A stretch of DNA of 64,000 nucleotides from an uncultured Candidatus Entotheonella sp. (GCA_958295825.1 OY282375.1:2713489-2777488); one strand, 5' to 3'; positions 9,080 through 18,255 are shown, counted from the stretch's first letter. Made by a program: numbers and translations. Notes: a model not told the origin generated them from the letters alone.

Positions 9080-10105
9080 ATGACACGCCCACATGGATTA
9101 CTGAGAGCAGGGTATCCGTATCTGAAGACCCTTGGCATGCGCCGCATTACCAACTTCCCGACGGATATCGCCTTCGGGGACGACACGGCCTACATATTGT
9201 GTCGCTCGGAGGGTGTGACGCTGATTCGTGTCTGGCCCATGGAGGACATGGAGCAACAGACCGACGACCTGAAGCAGATCGGCGGCTACGGCTCCGACGA
9301 CGGGCAATTCATCTGGCCCGTACAGGTCATCACCAACGGCAATGGCGACCTCTACGTAAGCGATGAAGCAACCCACCGCATCACACGGTTCGCCCGGGAC
9401 GGCGACTTCTTGGACAAATGGGGCACCGAAGGCACCGACAAGGGTGAGTTGAACGGGCCGACCGGCATCGCCTTCGACGGCGACGGCAACATGGTCGTAA
9501 TCGATTCCCGCAACCACCGCGTGCAAAGGTTCACCGCCGATGGCAAATACCTCGGCGGCTTCGGCTCATACGGTTCGGAGCCGGGGCAGTTCAACTTGCC
9601 GTGGGGCGTGCACGTGGACGAGCTTGGCGACATCTACGTGGCCGACTGGGGCAACAACCGCTACCAGGTGTTTTCGGGCAGCGGTGAGTTCAAGCAAGCC
9701 GTCGGCAAACCGGGCAGCGACGAGGGCGAATTCGACCGCCCGACGGGCATTGCGGTTGATGCCCACGGTGACGTTTACGTGGCCGACTGGGGCAACAATC
9801 GCGTGCAGATGTTCAACGCCGAGGGGCACTACGTATGGAGCTTCCACGGCAATGCCTCGCTGTCCCGCGTCGCTCGCAGCTACATGCTGACCAACGCGGT
9901 TTCCAACCGCCTGCGTGAGGTCGGCAAGCTGGAGCAGGAACAGTACCTGAGGCGCCCGCGCTCGGTGCGCATCGACGACGAGTTCCGGCTGTTCATCGCC
10001 GATTACGAATCCTACCGCATCCAGATCTACCAGAAAGACGCTATCCCCTTGGACGAAACGCAGTTTGCCGCTCCACTGCGCAATCCCACCCTTGAAGTTA
10101 CGTAG
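9080..10105 (+). CDS. NHL-repeat beta-propeller protein
   Basis: A 341-residue protein built from repeated NHL units, a propeller fold used for binding. Repeats are visible as successive blocks ending in DLYVSDEATHRITRF, NMVVIDSRNHRVQRF, DIYVADWGNNRYQVF and DVYVADWGNNRVQMF, spaced by about 47-50 residues, each introduced by GPTGIA, LPWGVHV or RPTGIAV. There is no obvious signal peptide. It starts 22 bases after the DUF1501 gene, preceded by GGGAGAG, and probably belongs to the same transcript. The partner and substrate cannot be deduced. Confidence 0.85.
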   Translation: MTRPHGLLRAGYPYLKTLGMRRITNFPTDIAFGDDTAYILCRSEGVTLIRVWPMEDMEQQTDDLKQIGGYGSDDGQFIWPVQVITNGNGDLYVSDEATHRITRFARDGDFLDKWGTEGTDKGELNGPTGIAFDGDGNMVVIDSRNHRVQRFTADGKYLGGFGSYGSEPGQFNLPWGVHVDELGDIYVADWGNNRYQVFSGSGEFKQAVGKPGSDEGEFDRPTGIAVDAHGDVYVADWGNNRVQMFNAEGHYVWSFHGNASLSRVARSYMLTNAVSNRLREVGKLEQEQYLRRPRSVRIDDEFRLFIADYESYRIQIYQKDAIPLDETQFAAPLRNPTLEVT

Positions 10106-10113
10106 GGCCTTGC

Positions 10114-10770
10114 ATGATGGGCACCGTGATGGTTATCGGGGCGAGTCGCGGCATCGGGCTGGAGTTGGCGCGTCAATACGCTGCCGGCGGCTGGCGCGTG
10201 CATGCCACGACTCGCACCCCGGACCGCCCCGGCGCGCTGGGCCAACTTACTGGCGACGTGGCGCTGCACGAGCTTGACGTACGGCGGTCCGATCAGACCG
10301 CCGCCCTGGCCGCTGCCGTTGCGTCCGAAGGCATTGATCTTCTGATCCATAACGCCGGCGTCATGGATAGGGGTCTGAGCTCCGAGGAGGTCATGGCGAT
10401 AAATGCCGAGGCGCCGATTCGCGTGACCAAAGCCCTGCTGGATGCAGTGCGACGCAGCCGCGAGAAGAAAATTGTTTTGATGACAAGCCAGCTTGGAGCG
10501 CGTTACGGCAGCAAGCGCCGCCTCGGCACGTATGGCGAATCCAAAGCGGCGCTGAACGACCGGTTCCGCGAACTGGCACCGGCGTGGCGGGCCGAGGGCT
10601 TGCTCGCCATCGTCATGCATCCCGGCTGGGTCCGCACCGACATGGGCGGGCGCGGTGCGACGCTTTCCGTGCAGGAAAGCGTCACCGGCATGCGGCGGGT
10701 CATTGCCTCCCTGACGGCAGCCGAGCACGGGTGCTTCTTGACCTGGGACGGGCGGGAACACGCTTGGTAA
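10114..10770 (+). CDS. Short-chain dehydrogenase/reductase
   Basis: A 218-residue NAD(P)-dependent oxidoreductase of the classical SDR family. The N-terminal cofactor motif is GASRGIG (residues 9-15), NAGVMD follows near residue 75, and the catalytic YxxxK motif appears as YGESK near residue 136, with the HPGWVRTDMGG segment after it. It starts only eight bases after the NHL gene stop and is likely the last gene of that operon. The substrate cannot be deduced. Two consecutive ATG codons (10114 and 10117) are possible starts. Confidence 0.88.
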   Translation: MMGTVMVIGASRGIGLELARQYAAGGWRVHATTRTPDRPGALGQLTGDVALHELDVRRSDQTAALAAAVASEGIDLLIHNAGVMDRGLSSEEVMAINAEAPIRVTKALLDAVRRSREKKIVLMTSQLGARYGSKRRLGTYGESKAALNDRFRELAPAWRAEGLLAIVMHPGWVRTDMGGRGATLSVQESVTGMRRVIASLTAAEHGCFLTWDGREHAW

Positions 10771-10859
10771 TCACCCGCAAGCCGGAAGGTGTCTCTTTCG
10801 GATGATGTCGTTGGATTCCAGGTCGAGCCGAAATGACCGGCTTGTGTGAAGGGGTGGAT

Positions 10860-12029
10860 TCAGAGCTTTGAGGTGTCAACGGGCAGGCCCATCCAGTGCC
10901 GTCCAACCAGTTCGTAAAGACCGCGGCGGGCCTGGGTATGTTGGCTGATCACGTGAATGTCCTGGAAGGCCCGTTGAATGAAGTGGGCGCCGTAGATGGC
11001 GGTTGTCCCGGCGGCGTTGTATATGGTGTCGATCACCTGCACGGCTAAGCGGATGGTGTGCGTCGTCGCGATGCGCAGGGCAGCCCGCTGATCCATGCTC
11101 ATCGTCCCCGTGGTATTCACCTCGTCCCACACGGTTCGCACCGTTTCGGTCAGCAGGCCGTGCCCGGCCCGCAGGTTGGCATCGGCATGGCCGACATCCG
11201 CCTGCACCATCGGCTGGTCGCGCAGCAGTCCTTCGGTGGCGCGCGGCGTTTTCGTTCCCGCCAATTCGATGAACACGGACAGGCAGGCACGCGCCAAGCC
11301 CAGCGCCACCGCAGCGTCGCCCGAGGCGAACATCAGGGTGCGCGGGATTTGGTACAGGGGGCCGTTCTCAAGGATCGGGGCGGTGGCGGCGAGGACGCTC
11401 AACTCCTTGGGAACAAAGACATCCCGCACGGCGAAATGGTGCGTCCCGGTGCCACGCAGACCGCGTACGTCCCAAGTATCGAGCAATTCCACTTCGTCGA
11501 CCGGCACGAACAGGTAGCGCGTTTCTGGCTGGCCGCTTTCCAGTTGCCGGGCTTGGCCGTCTTCGACAATGAGGGCGTGCGGCGCCACCCAGGAAGCATG
11601 CTTGCAGCCGGTACTGAAGCCCTGGTTACCGGTGACGCGGTACCCATCCGACACCACGACAGCCTGCGCCGTCGGCGCCGGGGTGTTGGAGACGACGCTG
11701 CGCGGCGTGTCGATCCAGATCGAGCGTGCCACCTCGCGTGGCATGCGCGCCGCAAAGGTCGCAAAGATGCCACCCTGGTTGATCACCCAGCCGGTGCTGG
11801 CGTCGGCCTTGCCGAGTTCTTCGATGACCTGGATGTAGGTAGGCAGATCGAGCTCAGGACATCCCAAGGCGTGCGGCAGGGCCATGTGGAACAGCCCGGC
11901 GTCCGCCAGCGCCTCGAAGAGCGGCCGCGGCAACTCCCGGTTGGCGTCGATCTCGTCGGCGCAGGCGCGAATTTTAGGGGCCATTTCGCGGGCGGTGTCG
12001 AGCAACGAGCAAGCCTCTGTTTGCAGCAT
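10860..12029 (-). CDS. Acyl-CoA dehydrogenase-like flavoprotein
   Basis: An FAD- or FMN-dependent enzyme of the acyl-CoA dehydrogenase superfamily, about 389 residues. It has the N-terminal helical domain (LPRPLFEALADAGLFHMALP), a middle beta domain with NTPAP and GYRVTGNQGFSTGCKHASWV, and a C-terminal helical domain related to the type 2 ACAD C-terminus. This version is common in flavin monooxygenases of the HsaA/DszC sort, so it may hydroxylate rather than dehydrogenate. I prefer the ATG at 12029 over a TTG at 12062; the site GGAAAG lies 13 bases before it. It is divergent from the enolase-superfamily gene, with about 160 bases between them, and convergent with the SDR gene. Confidence 0.8.
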   Translation of the reverse strand: MLQTEACSLLDTAREMAPKIRACADEIDANRELPRPLFEALADAGLFHMALPHALGCPELDLPTYIQVIEELGKADASTGWVINQGGIFATFAARMPREVARSIWIDTPRSVVSNTPAPTAQAVVVSDGYRVTGNQGFSTGCKHASWVAPHALIVEDGQARQLESGQPETRYLFVPVDEVELLDTWDVRGLRGTGTHHFAVRDVFVPKELSVLAATAPILENGPLYQIPRTLMFASGDAAVALGLARACLSVFIELAGTKTPRATEGLLRDQPMVQADVGHADANLRAGHGLLTETVRTVWDEVNTTGTMSMDQRAALRIATTHTIRLAVQVIDTIYNAAGTTAIYGAHFIQRAFQDIHVISQHTQARRGLYELVGRHWMGLPVDTSKL

Positions 12030-12189
12030 CAGAGTTGGCTTTCCATAGTGGCTGGGAAGCAAGGGTTGCGTTCCCGGTCAACGGAGCGGATAAGAGACGG
12101 CCTCAGCCCTTTTCAGCGGCTGCGTATCATAGCACATTCACGATTCCACAAGAGCCCTGGGCCGTGGCGCCCAACTACAGGAGACCACC

Positions 12190-13275
12190 ATGAACATTAC
12201 CGACGTGCAAGCCCACGTGCTGGCGATTCCCATGGCGCCCGGCAAACAGAAAATGCCGTGGACATGGGGAAATTTCAACCAGGTCATTATTTCCGTGCAT
12301 ACCGATACGGGCCTGACGGGATACGGCGAGGCGTTTGGGTACGGCGTGCCGCAGGCGACCGCTTCGGTGGTGAGCGAGATTCTCAAGCCCATGCTCGTCG
12401 GCGCCGACGCCACGCAGATCACCGTGCTGCAGGATCGCATGTTCCGCCACACCCACTTGTTCGGACGTTACGGTGTCACCAACTTTGCGATCAGTGGGGT
12501 GGACATCGCGCTGTGGGACTTGGCCGGGAAGAGCGCCGGCTTGCCATTGTACCGCCTGTTCGGCGGTGCCGAGGCCACCGACGTGCCGGCCTATGCCAGC
12601 TTGGTTCGTTATTCGGCACCGGAGCACGTATCGGAGGCGGTGGCGCAGGCGCGAGATGAGGGCTACGACGCCATCAAACTGCACCAAGTGGATGTGGAAA
12701 GCGTGCACGTCGCGCGCGAGGCGGCGGGCGAGGACATTCTGCTGATGCTGGACGTCAACTGTTCGTGGGCGCCGGACGAGGCGTTGGATATCGCGATGCA
12801 GTGCATTCCCTACAATCTCTATTGGCTGGAGGAGCCCATCTGGCCGCCGGAGGATTTCGAGGTGCTGGCGCATCTCGGGCAGGCCAGCGAGACGCCGATC
12901 GCCACCGGCGAGAACGCCTGCACGGTGTACCAATTTCAACACATGATGGAGACCGGCTGCGCATCCTTTGTGCAGCCGAGCGTCACAAAGGTGGGGGGTA
13001 TCAGCGAGTGGCGCAAGGTGGCGGCATTGGCGGAGGCCCGCAACATCCAGGTTGGGCCGCATTCGCCGTACTTCGGACCCGGCCTGCTGGCCACCGCGCA
13101 CTTGGTGGCAGCCACGCCGCACGCCCCGTGGCTGGAGGTGCTGTACGCGCCGCAGGAAGCCAGCGTGTTCGCCGAGGAGCCACAGGTTGTGGATGGCATG
13201 TTTGCCGTACCCCAAGGGCCGGGGCTGGGGCTGGAGATCGATCTGGACGTGTTGTCGCGCTACCGCGTGGGGTGA
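12190..13275 (+). CDS. Mandelate racemase/muconate lactonizing enzyme family protein
   Basis: A 361-residue enolase-superfamily enzyme that should abstract a proton alpha to a carboxylate, typically in acid-sugar dehydration or racemisation. Metal ligands fit the family: D188 in LMLDVN, E214 in WLEEPIW and E241 in TGENA. The first catalytic motif is K163-L-H165, that is KxH rather than the common KxK, and H291 in VGPHSPYFGPG is the likely opposite base. The N-terminal capping domain is present. A strong AGGAG lies just before the ATG. The unusual KxH motif means substrate assignment by similarity would be unsafe. It is divergent from the ACAD-like gene. Confidence 0.87.
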   Translation: MNITDVQAHVLAIPMAPGKQKMPWTWGNFNQVIISVHTDTGLTGYGEAFGYGVPQATASVVSEILKPMLVGADATQITVLQDRMFRHTHLFGRYGVTNFAISGVDIALWDLAGKSAGLPLYRLFGGAEATDVPAYASLVRYSAPEHVSEAVAQARDEGYDAIKLHQVDVESVHVAREAAGEDILLMLDVNCSWAPDEALDIAMQCIPYNLYWLEEPIWPPEDFEVLAHLGQASETPIATGENACTVYQFQHMMETGCASFVQPSVTKVGGISEWRKVAALAEARNIQVGPHSPYFGPGLLATAHLVAATPHAPWLEVLYAPQEASVFAEEPQVVDGMFAVPQGPGLGLEIDLDVLSRYRVG

Positions 13276-13675
13276 GGCTTGGACATACTTCGTTAGCAAC
13301 ATCACAGGCCCTGCAGCTTACGACAAAACCTCCTTGCCGGTCGAACTTATGGCGGTTTTCGCATGACTATATGGGATGCCCGAAATAGGCAAACCAGCCC
13401 CGATTACCCGATGCCGTAGTAGGCCAGATATGCGAGCGTAAACCGCTACAAGAGTCTGTTCCTAAAGCCGGTGACATCCCCAAAGCAGGCAGGAATTTCC
13501 ACTGCGCACGACAGAAGTTATAAGTAGTTGCAAGAAAAGGTGTAACCTCCTATCGTGGATGCTCTACCAAGCCTCTCCACAACGACTGACAACTTAGGAG
13601 ATGACACCCCGAAGCACTCTCTACCAGACTCGCCGACCTGCTCCAATCCACAGCCTTATCACCGACACTCAACTG
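13276..13675. other. Region without recognisable gene
   Basis: About 400 bases between the enolase-superfamily gene and an IS630 end. No frame gives a convincing protein. The only structure noticed is the spaced inverted repeat at 13539-13608, listed separately. It is probably decayed insertion-sequence or intergenic DNA. Confidence 0.5.
13539..13608. repeat. Spaced inverted repeat, possibly a small MITE-like relic
   Basis: Arms GGTGTAACCTCCTA (13539-13552) and TAGGAGATGACACC (13595-13608) are inverted copies matching at about 12 of 14 positions, separated by 42 bases. The interior is not coding and no T-run follows, so it is unlikely to be a terminator. A short transposon relic is one reading. 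Confidence 0.3.
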
Positions 13676-13738
13676 GAGAAAGACAACTCAAGCTAGCCAG
13701 AATGCCATGATAGTACAGCTAGAACCGAAATTGCTCTA
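13676..13738 (-). mobile_element. IS630-family right-end fragment
   Basis: The last 60 or so bases match the right end of the complete IS630-family element at 36824-37861, including CTCAAGCTAGCCAG and the terminal GAACCGAAATTGCTC followed by TA, the dinucleotide this family duplicates. Nothing of the transposase gene remains here. Confidence 0.7.
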
Positions 13739-13849
13739 GCGTGTGTTGAAGGGGGCATCCCTGACCTTGCTGCAGGATGGTTCAGGATGGTTGGTGTGGA
13801 ATCCGTCATCTTGCAATACGGGGCCGGTGCCCCTGAATACCCTTCGTTT

Positions 13850-14130
13850 TATACGCGGCGATGCACGACAGCCAAGCTGGCGTTGGACAACACGACAAGC
13901 GGTGTGTGGGCGGACAGTGCCTGACGGTCGAAAGAGATTGAAGCCAAGTGAAGGCCAGGGGGTTGACGAGTCGGATTCATCGCAAGGGCTATCGCAACCA
14001 TCCGCTGCGTGATTGGGAGAAAGCGGGCCACCAGAGTCGTTCCCGGTTTCGGGCTCGGGTAGAGCATGTCTTCGGGGTGCAACGCAACGACATGGGCGGG
14101 ACATTGGTTCGCAGCATTGGGGCTGGTACG
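13850..14130 (+). pseudogene. IS5-family transposase fragment, frameshifted
   Basis: The translation in shifting frames gives HDSQ, DNTTSGVWADSA, RSKEIEAK, GLTSRIHRKGYRNHPLRDWE and FRARVEHVFGVQRNDMGGT. These match the C-terminal half of the intact IS5-family transposase at 19090-20136 but with several indels. The fragment ends exactly where a TGT-type transposon end begins at 14131, showing that the transposon inserted into this IS5 copy. Confidence 0.8.
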
Positions 14131-14270
14131 TGTAGCGGCTTGAGATTATCGGGCACCGGACCTGAGATCATCGCCATTTTCGGCCCAGTTATTTGAGACT
14201 GTAATTTGGCTTCGGCCCACATTACGTGAGAATGAGCCCACATTAGTTGAGACGGACCCACATTGCTGAG
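14131..14270 (+). repeat. Transposon end array, copy 1
   Basis: Five or six imperfect direct repeats of a TTGAGA-containing unit, for example CACATTACGTGAGAATGAG and CACATTAGTTGAGACGGA, follow the terminal TGTAGCGGCTTGAGA. Equivalent arrays occur at 16248-16371 and 23117-23262. Such arrays at transposon ends are typically transposase-binding sites. Confidence 0.7.
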
Positions 14271-14487
14271 ACCGAGACCGGAAGCATGAGACCGGCGGTC
14301 TTTCCCTCCTTCGTCGGTGGCTTTCCTGCGTCCCGCAGGCCTTCCTTGTACCAAGAAAACGGACGATTTTCTGGTTCCTTCGAGCAATGTCCAAAAACCC
14401 GCCAGTCCTCACAAGACAACCCGTTTCATATTTCTTGGCAACATCGCATGATGGGCACCGTCTATTCTGAAAGAGAAGGCAGACACC

Positions 14488-14976
14488 ATGCTGATCGGCT
14501 ACGCGAGAGTCTCCAAGGCTGACGGTACTCAACTCCTCGACCCGCAGCGTGACGCCCTGCTCGATGCCGGCGTCGACGAAGAGCGCATCTACGAAGACCG
14601 CGCCTCGGGACGCCATGACCACCGACCCGGCCTGAAGGCCTTGCAGCCGGGCAACACGTTTGCCGCCTGGAAGCTCGACTGCCTGGGGCGCAACCTGAAA
14701 CATCTGGTGACGACGGTCGAGGAGCTGCACGGCCACGGTATCGGCCTGCGCGTGCTCGCCGGTGCCGAGATCGACACCACCACCGCCGGAGGGCGCCTGG
14801 GCGGCAAACCTCGCAAGATGGACGTGGCCACGCTGCGCCTGGCGATGCACGCCATGGCGGATCGCAACACCATTGTGCACGACCCTGGCGAAGCGGCTCG
14901 GCATCACCACCACGACCCTGTACACGTACGTCAACGGCGACGGCTCGGTGAAGGCACCCGGCCACAAGCTGCTTGA
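14488..14976 (+). pseudogene. Serine resolvase, internally deleted
   Basis: This starts like a normal Tn3-type resolvase (MLIGYARVSKADGTQLLD, catalytic Ser in the YARVS motif), but compared with the copy at 18252-18869 it lacks about 34 residues of the central segment (the ALAEFERELIAERT region containing the long helix E). It also loses three residues near position 50 and is frameshifted in the C-terminal DNA-binding part. It is therefore unlikely to recombine DNA. It directly precedes the broken transposase, the same order as in copy 2. Confidence 0.8.
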
Positions 14977-14990
14977 CGCGGACCAGGACC

Positions 14991-16247
14991 ATGAGCCAGG
15001 ACGGCGGCATTCCCGTGGAGGCGCTTGTCGACCTGCGCCGGCGTCTCGACGACCTGCCGCCCCGTCATGCGGGCAGGCGGGCGCTCGTGGAAGGCACCGC
15101 GAGTCTCTTCGGGGTGTCGCGCGCCACGCTCTACCGGGCGCTCGCCGGGCAGTTCCGTCCCCGCAGCCTGCGCCGTGCCGACCGCGGCGAACCGCGCAAG
15201 CTGACCCGCCTGGAACTCGAGCGCTACTGCGAGATCGTCGCCGCCTTGAAGCTGCGCACCTCGAACCTGAAGGGCCGTCACCTGTCGACCGCTCGCCGCA
15301 TCGAGCTGCTCGAAGAAGTCGGAGTTGAAACACCGCAGGGCCTGGTACGCGTTTCCAAAGGCCTGCTGCACAAGACAACCGTGAACCGTTATCTGCACCT
15401 GTGGGGCTACGACCCCGCCCGCATGACCCGGGCGCCGACGGCCGTACGCTTCGAAGCCCGCACCGCCAACGCCCTTTGGCAGTTCGATATCAGTCCGTCG
15501 GACCTCAAGGAGATCGAGCAGCCTGTGTGGATCGACCCCGACCGCAAGGGCCTGCTGGTGCCGATGCTCTTCTCTGTCGTCGATGACCGCAGCGGCGGTC
15601 GCCTACCAGGAATACCGCTGCGTCTATGGCGAGGACGTCGAGAGCGGCCTGCGCTTCCTGTTCAACGCCATGGCGCCCAAGGACGAAGCTGGCCAGGCCC
15701 TGCAGGGCATCCCGGAGGCGCTGTATCTCGACAACGCTCCGGTCGCCGAAAGCGGCGTCTTCAACACCGTCATGGGGCGCCTGGGCGTGCGGGTCAGGAC
15801 GCACGTGCCGACCGGCCGCGACGGCCGTCGTCCAACGGCCCGGGCGAAGGGTAAGGTGGAGCGTCCCTTTCGCACTGTGAAGGAAGCCCACGAGACGCTC
15901 TATCACTTTCACAAGCCCGAAACCGAGACTGAGGCCCATGCCTGGCTGTCACGGTTCATCGACCGCTACAACGCCCAGCCGCACCGCAGGGAGCCCCACA
16001 GCCGTATCGAAGACTGGGTGCGCAACCTGCGGCGAGGGCCTGCGGCAGACGTGTTCCTGGGAGCGTTTCTGCGCCTTCGTGGGCGAACCCGAGCGCCGCC
16101 GGGTGGCGGCTGACGCCCGCATCCGGGTGGACGGCGCCTTCTACGACGTGGATGCCGACTTGGCGGGCGAGACCGTGACGGTGGGGTGGGGACTGTTCGA
16201 CCACGAACCGTTCGTCGAGTTCCGGCAACGGCGCTTCGGCCCTTACC
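14991..16247 (+). pseudogene. DDE (rve-type) transposase, frameshifted and truncated
   Basis: This is homologous to the first 420 residues of the protein at 16402-18255. It begins MSQDGGIPVEALVDLRRRLD, has the helix-turn-helix region SLFGVSRATLYRALAG and the integrase core (NALWQFDISPSDLKE, DDRSGG, LYLDNAPVAESGVF, KGKVERPFRTVKEAHE), but a one-base change near 15598 and another near 16030 shift the frame. It ends at RFGPYL, where the TGT end at 16248 begins. It must be inactive. Confidence 0.82.
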
Positions 16248-16371
16248 TGTAGCGGCTTGAGAACATCGCGGTTTTCGGCTCAGATTATTTGAGAATGAAA
16301 CAGCCTCCCGGCTCACATTATCTGAGAATGAGCGCAGATTATTTGAGACGGGCTCACCTCGTTGAGAATGA
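16248..16371 (+). repeat. Transposon end array, copy 2
   Basis: It begins TGTAGCGGCTTGAGAACATC, then units CAGATTATTTGAGAATGA, CACATTATCTGAGAATGA, CAGATTATTTGAGACGG and CACCTCGTTGAGAATGA. Spacing is irregular, about 20-36 bases. It interrupts the copy 1 transposase at RFG-PYL and borders the ATPase end of the fused gene on the minus strand. Confidence 0.72.
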
Positions 16372-16401
16372 GACGAAAGCCGCGCCAGCTGCCGGTTCCT
16401 G

Positions 16402-18255
16402 TTACAAAGCCAGCCCGACGGCGCGCATCCGATCAGCCAACTCCCGCGTGCCTCCGGCGTCGAGTTGACCGTTCAGGAAACGGCGGATCTCGCTGGGCTT
16501 GGCGTGGAACTGATCCGCCAGCACCTTGGGCGAATACCCCTGGCGGGTCAGCCGCGGTTCCAGATCGTCGAAGTCGGGCGCCAGCGTGGCCGTCACGATC
16601 TCGGCGGTGACGGGTTTCTGGCCCGTTCGGAAGCCGGCCTCGAAAGCCCGGTTGAGGTGCTCGGCAAACTGCAGCGGCGTGTTCAGGCGCATGGCCATCA
16701 CGTCCAGGGCTGCAGGCTCGATCAGGGCACCTGCGTCGGTATCGACCTCGGTGCACTCGCCGAGCAGCCAGTCCAGGTAGGCGCGCGCGTCCTCGCCGAG
16801 TCCCTCGAAAGACAGGATGTCGGTACGGTGTCCGATCTCCTCCATGCTCGGGCGTCGCAGGTCGTTGCGGAGCTTGGGATGCCCGATCAGCACCACGGAC
16901 AGGCTGCCGCCGCCTCGGGCGATGACCTCCATGAGCCGTTTGAGCCCGTTCAGGGTCCTGCCGTGCAAGTCGTGGGCTTCGTCGATGAACAGGGCGACGG
17001 GCTTGCCGAAGCGCCGCTCCCGGAACTCGACGAACAGCTCGTGGTCGAACAGCCCCCACCACACCGTTACGGTCTCGCCTGCCAGGTCGGCATCCACGTC
17101 GTAGAAGGCGCCTTCCACCCGGACACGGGCGTCACTGGCCACTCGGCGGCGCTCGGGTTCGCGCGCGAAGGCGCAGAAGCGTTCCCAGGAACACATCTGG
17201 CGCAGGCCCTCGCCGGGGAGGTTGCGCACCCAGTCCTCGATGCGGCTGTGGGGCTCTCTGCGGTGCGGCTGGGCGTTGTAGCGGTCGATGAACCGTGACA
17301 GCCAGGCATTGGCCTCCGCCTCGGTTTCGGGCTTGTGAAAGTGATAGAGGGTCTCGTGGGCTTCCTTCACCGTGCGAAACGGCCGCTCCACCTTACCCTT
17401 CGCCCGGGCCGTCGGTCGGCGGCCGTCGCGGCCGGTCGGCACGTGCGTCATGACCCGCACGCCCAGGCGCTCCATGACGGTGTTGAAGACGCCGCTTTTG
17501 GCGATCGGACCGTTGTCGAGATACAGCGCCTCCGGAATGCCCTGCAGCGCCTGTCCCGATTCGTCCTTGGGCGCCATGGCGTTGAACAGGAAGCGCAGGC
17601 CGCTTTCGACATCCTCGCCATAGATGCAGCGGTATTCCTGGTAGGCGGCGCCGCTGCGGTCATCGACGACAGAAAAGAGCATCGGCACCGGCAGGCCCTT
17701 GCGGTCGGGGTCGATCCAGACGGGTTGTTCGATCTCCTTGAGGTCCGACGGACTGATATCGAACTGCCAAAGGGCGTTGGCGGTTCGGGCCTCGAAGCGC
17801 ACGGCCGCCGGCGCCCGGGTCATGCGGGCATGGTCGTAGCCCCACAGGTGCAGGTAGCGGTTCACAGTCGCCCTGTGCAGCAGGCCGCCGGGGGCCCGAA
17901 CCAAGCCCTGCGGCGTCTCGACCCCGTGTGTCTCGAGGAGCTCGATGCAGCGCGAAGTCGACAAGCGCCGGCCTTTGAGATTGGAGGTGCGCAGCTTCAA
18001 GGCGGCGACGATCTCGCAGTAACGCTCGAGTTCCTGGCGGTCGATCTTGCGCGGCTTGCCGCGGTCGGCGCGCCGCAAGCCCTGCGGCTGGAGTTGCCCT
18101 GCCAGCGCCCGGTAGAGCGTGGCGCGCGACACCCCGAAGAGGTCGGCAGCGCTCTCCACGATCGCCCGCCTTGAGGCGTGGCGTGGTGGCAGCTGATCGC
18201 GTCGCCGGCGCAGGTCGAGCAATGCCTCTGCGGCAATGCCGCCGTTCTGACTCAT
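16402..18255 (-). CDS. DDE transposase fused to C-terminal half of an AAA ATPase
   Basis: A 617-residue open frame. Residues 1-130 are DNA-binding (LFGVSRATLYRALAG), about 165-330 the integrase-type DDE core (FDISPSDLKE, VDDRSGAAYQEY, YLDNGPIAKSG and the final Glu region KGKVERPFRTVKE), and 365-425 a small beta domain. The frame then passes from ERRFG straight into KPVALFIDEAHDL, a Walker B of the ExeA/TniB/IstB-type ATPases, followed by LIGHPKLRNDL, TDILSFEGLGEDARAYL and a C-terminal HTH-like tail. No Walker A (GxxGxGK) is present. The likeliest reading is an internal deletion joining tnpA and tnpB in frame, giving a defective ATPase half. The gene follows the resolvase with a four-base overlap. 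Confidence 0.82.
   Translation of the reverse strand: MSQNGGIAAEALLDLRRRRDQLPPRHASRRAIVESAADLFGVSRATLYRALAGQLQPQGLRRADRGKPRKIDRQELERYCEIVAALKLRTSNLKGRRLSTSRCIELLETHGVETPQGLVRAPGGLLHRATVNRYLHLWGYDHARMTRAPAAVRFEARTANALWQFDISPSDLKEIEQPVWIDPDRKGLPVPMLFSVVDDRSGAAYQEYRCIYGEDVESGLRFLFNAMAPKDESGQALQGIPEALYLDNGPIAKSGVFNTVMERLGVRVMTHVPTGRDGRRPTARAKGKVERPFRTVKEAHETLYHFHKPETEAEANAWLSRFIDRYNAQPHRREPHSRIEDWVRNLPGEGLRQMCSWERFCAFAREPERRRVASDARVRVEGAFYDVDADLAGETVTVWWGLFDHELFVEFRERRFGKPVALFIDEAHDLHGRTLNGLKRLMEVIARGGGSLSVVLIGHPKLRNDLRRPSMEEIGHRTDILSFEGLGEDARAYLDWLLGECTEVDTDAGALIEPAALDVMAMRLNTPLQFAEHLNRAFEAGFRTGQKPVTAEIVTATLAPDFDDLEPRLTRQGYSPKVLADQFHAKPSEIRRFLNGQLDAGGTRELADRMRAVGLAL

Larger units (their letters stand above)
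14131..16247 (+). mobile_element. Degenerate TGT-ended transposon with resolvase and DDE transposase (copy 1)
   Basis: The element starts with TGTAGCGGCTTGAGA at 14131 and a repeat array, continues with a leader, a broken serine resolvase and a broken DDE transposase, and is cut at 16247 by another TGT end. Terminal TGT, tandem end repeats, a DDE transposase, an AAA-type ATPase (seen in copy 2) and a serine resolvase recall the Tn402/Tn5053 and Tn7 groups; the family assignment is inference. Confidence 0.65.

Noticed and set aside
11058..12659. A long plus-strand open frame of 533 codons
   Set aside because: It is antisense to the acyl-CoA dehydrogenase-like gene and to the enolase gene start, has no family features, and results from high GC content.
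16248..16371. Repeat array considered as a CRISPR
   Set aside because: Units are short (about 18-22 bases), imperfect and irregularly spaced, lie at transposon ends and recur in three places; no cas genes are present.
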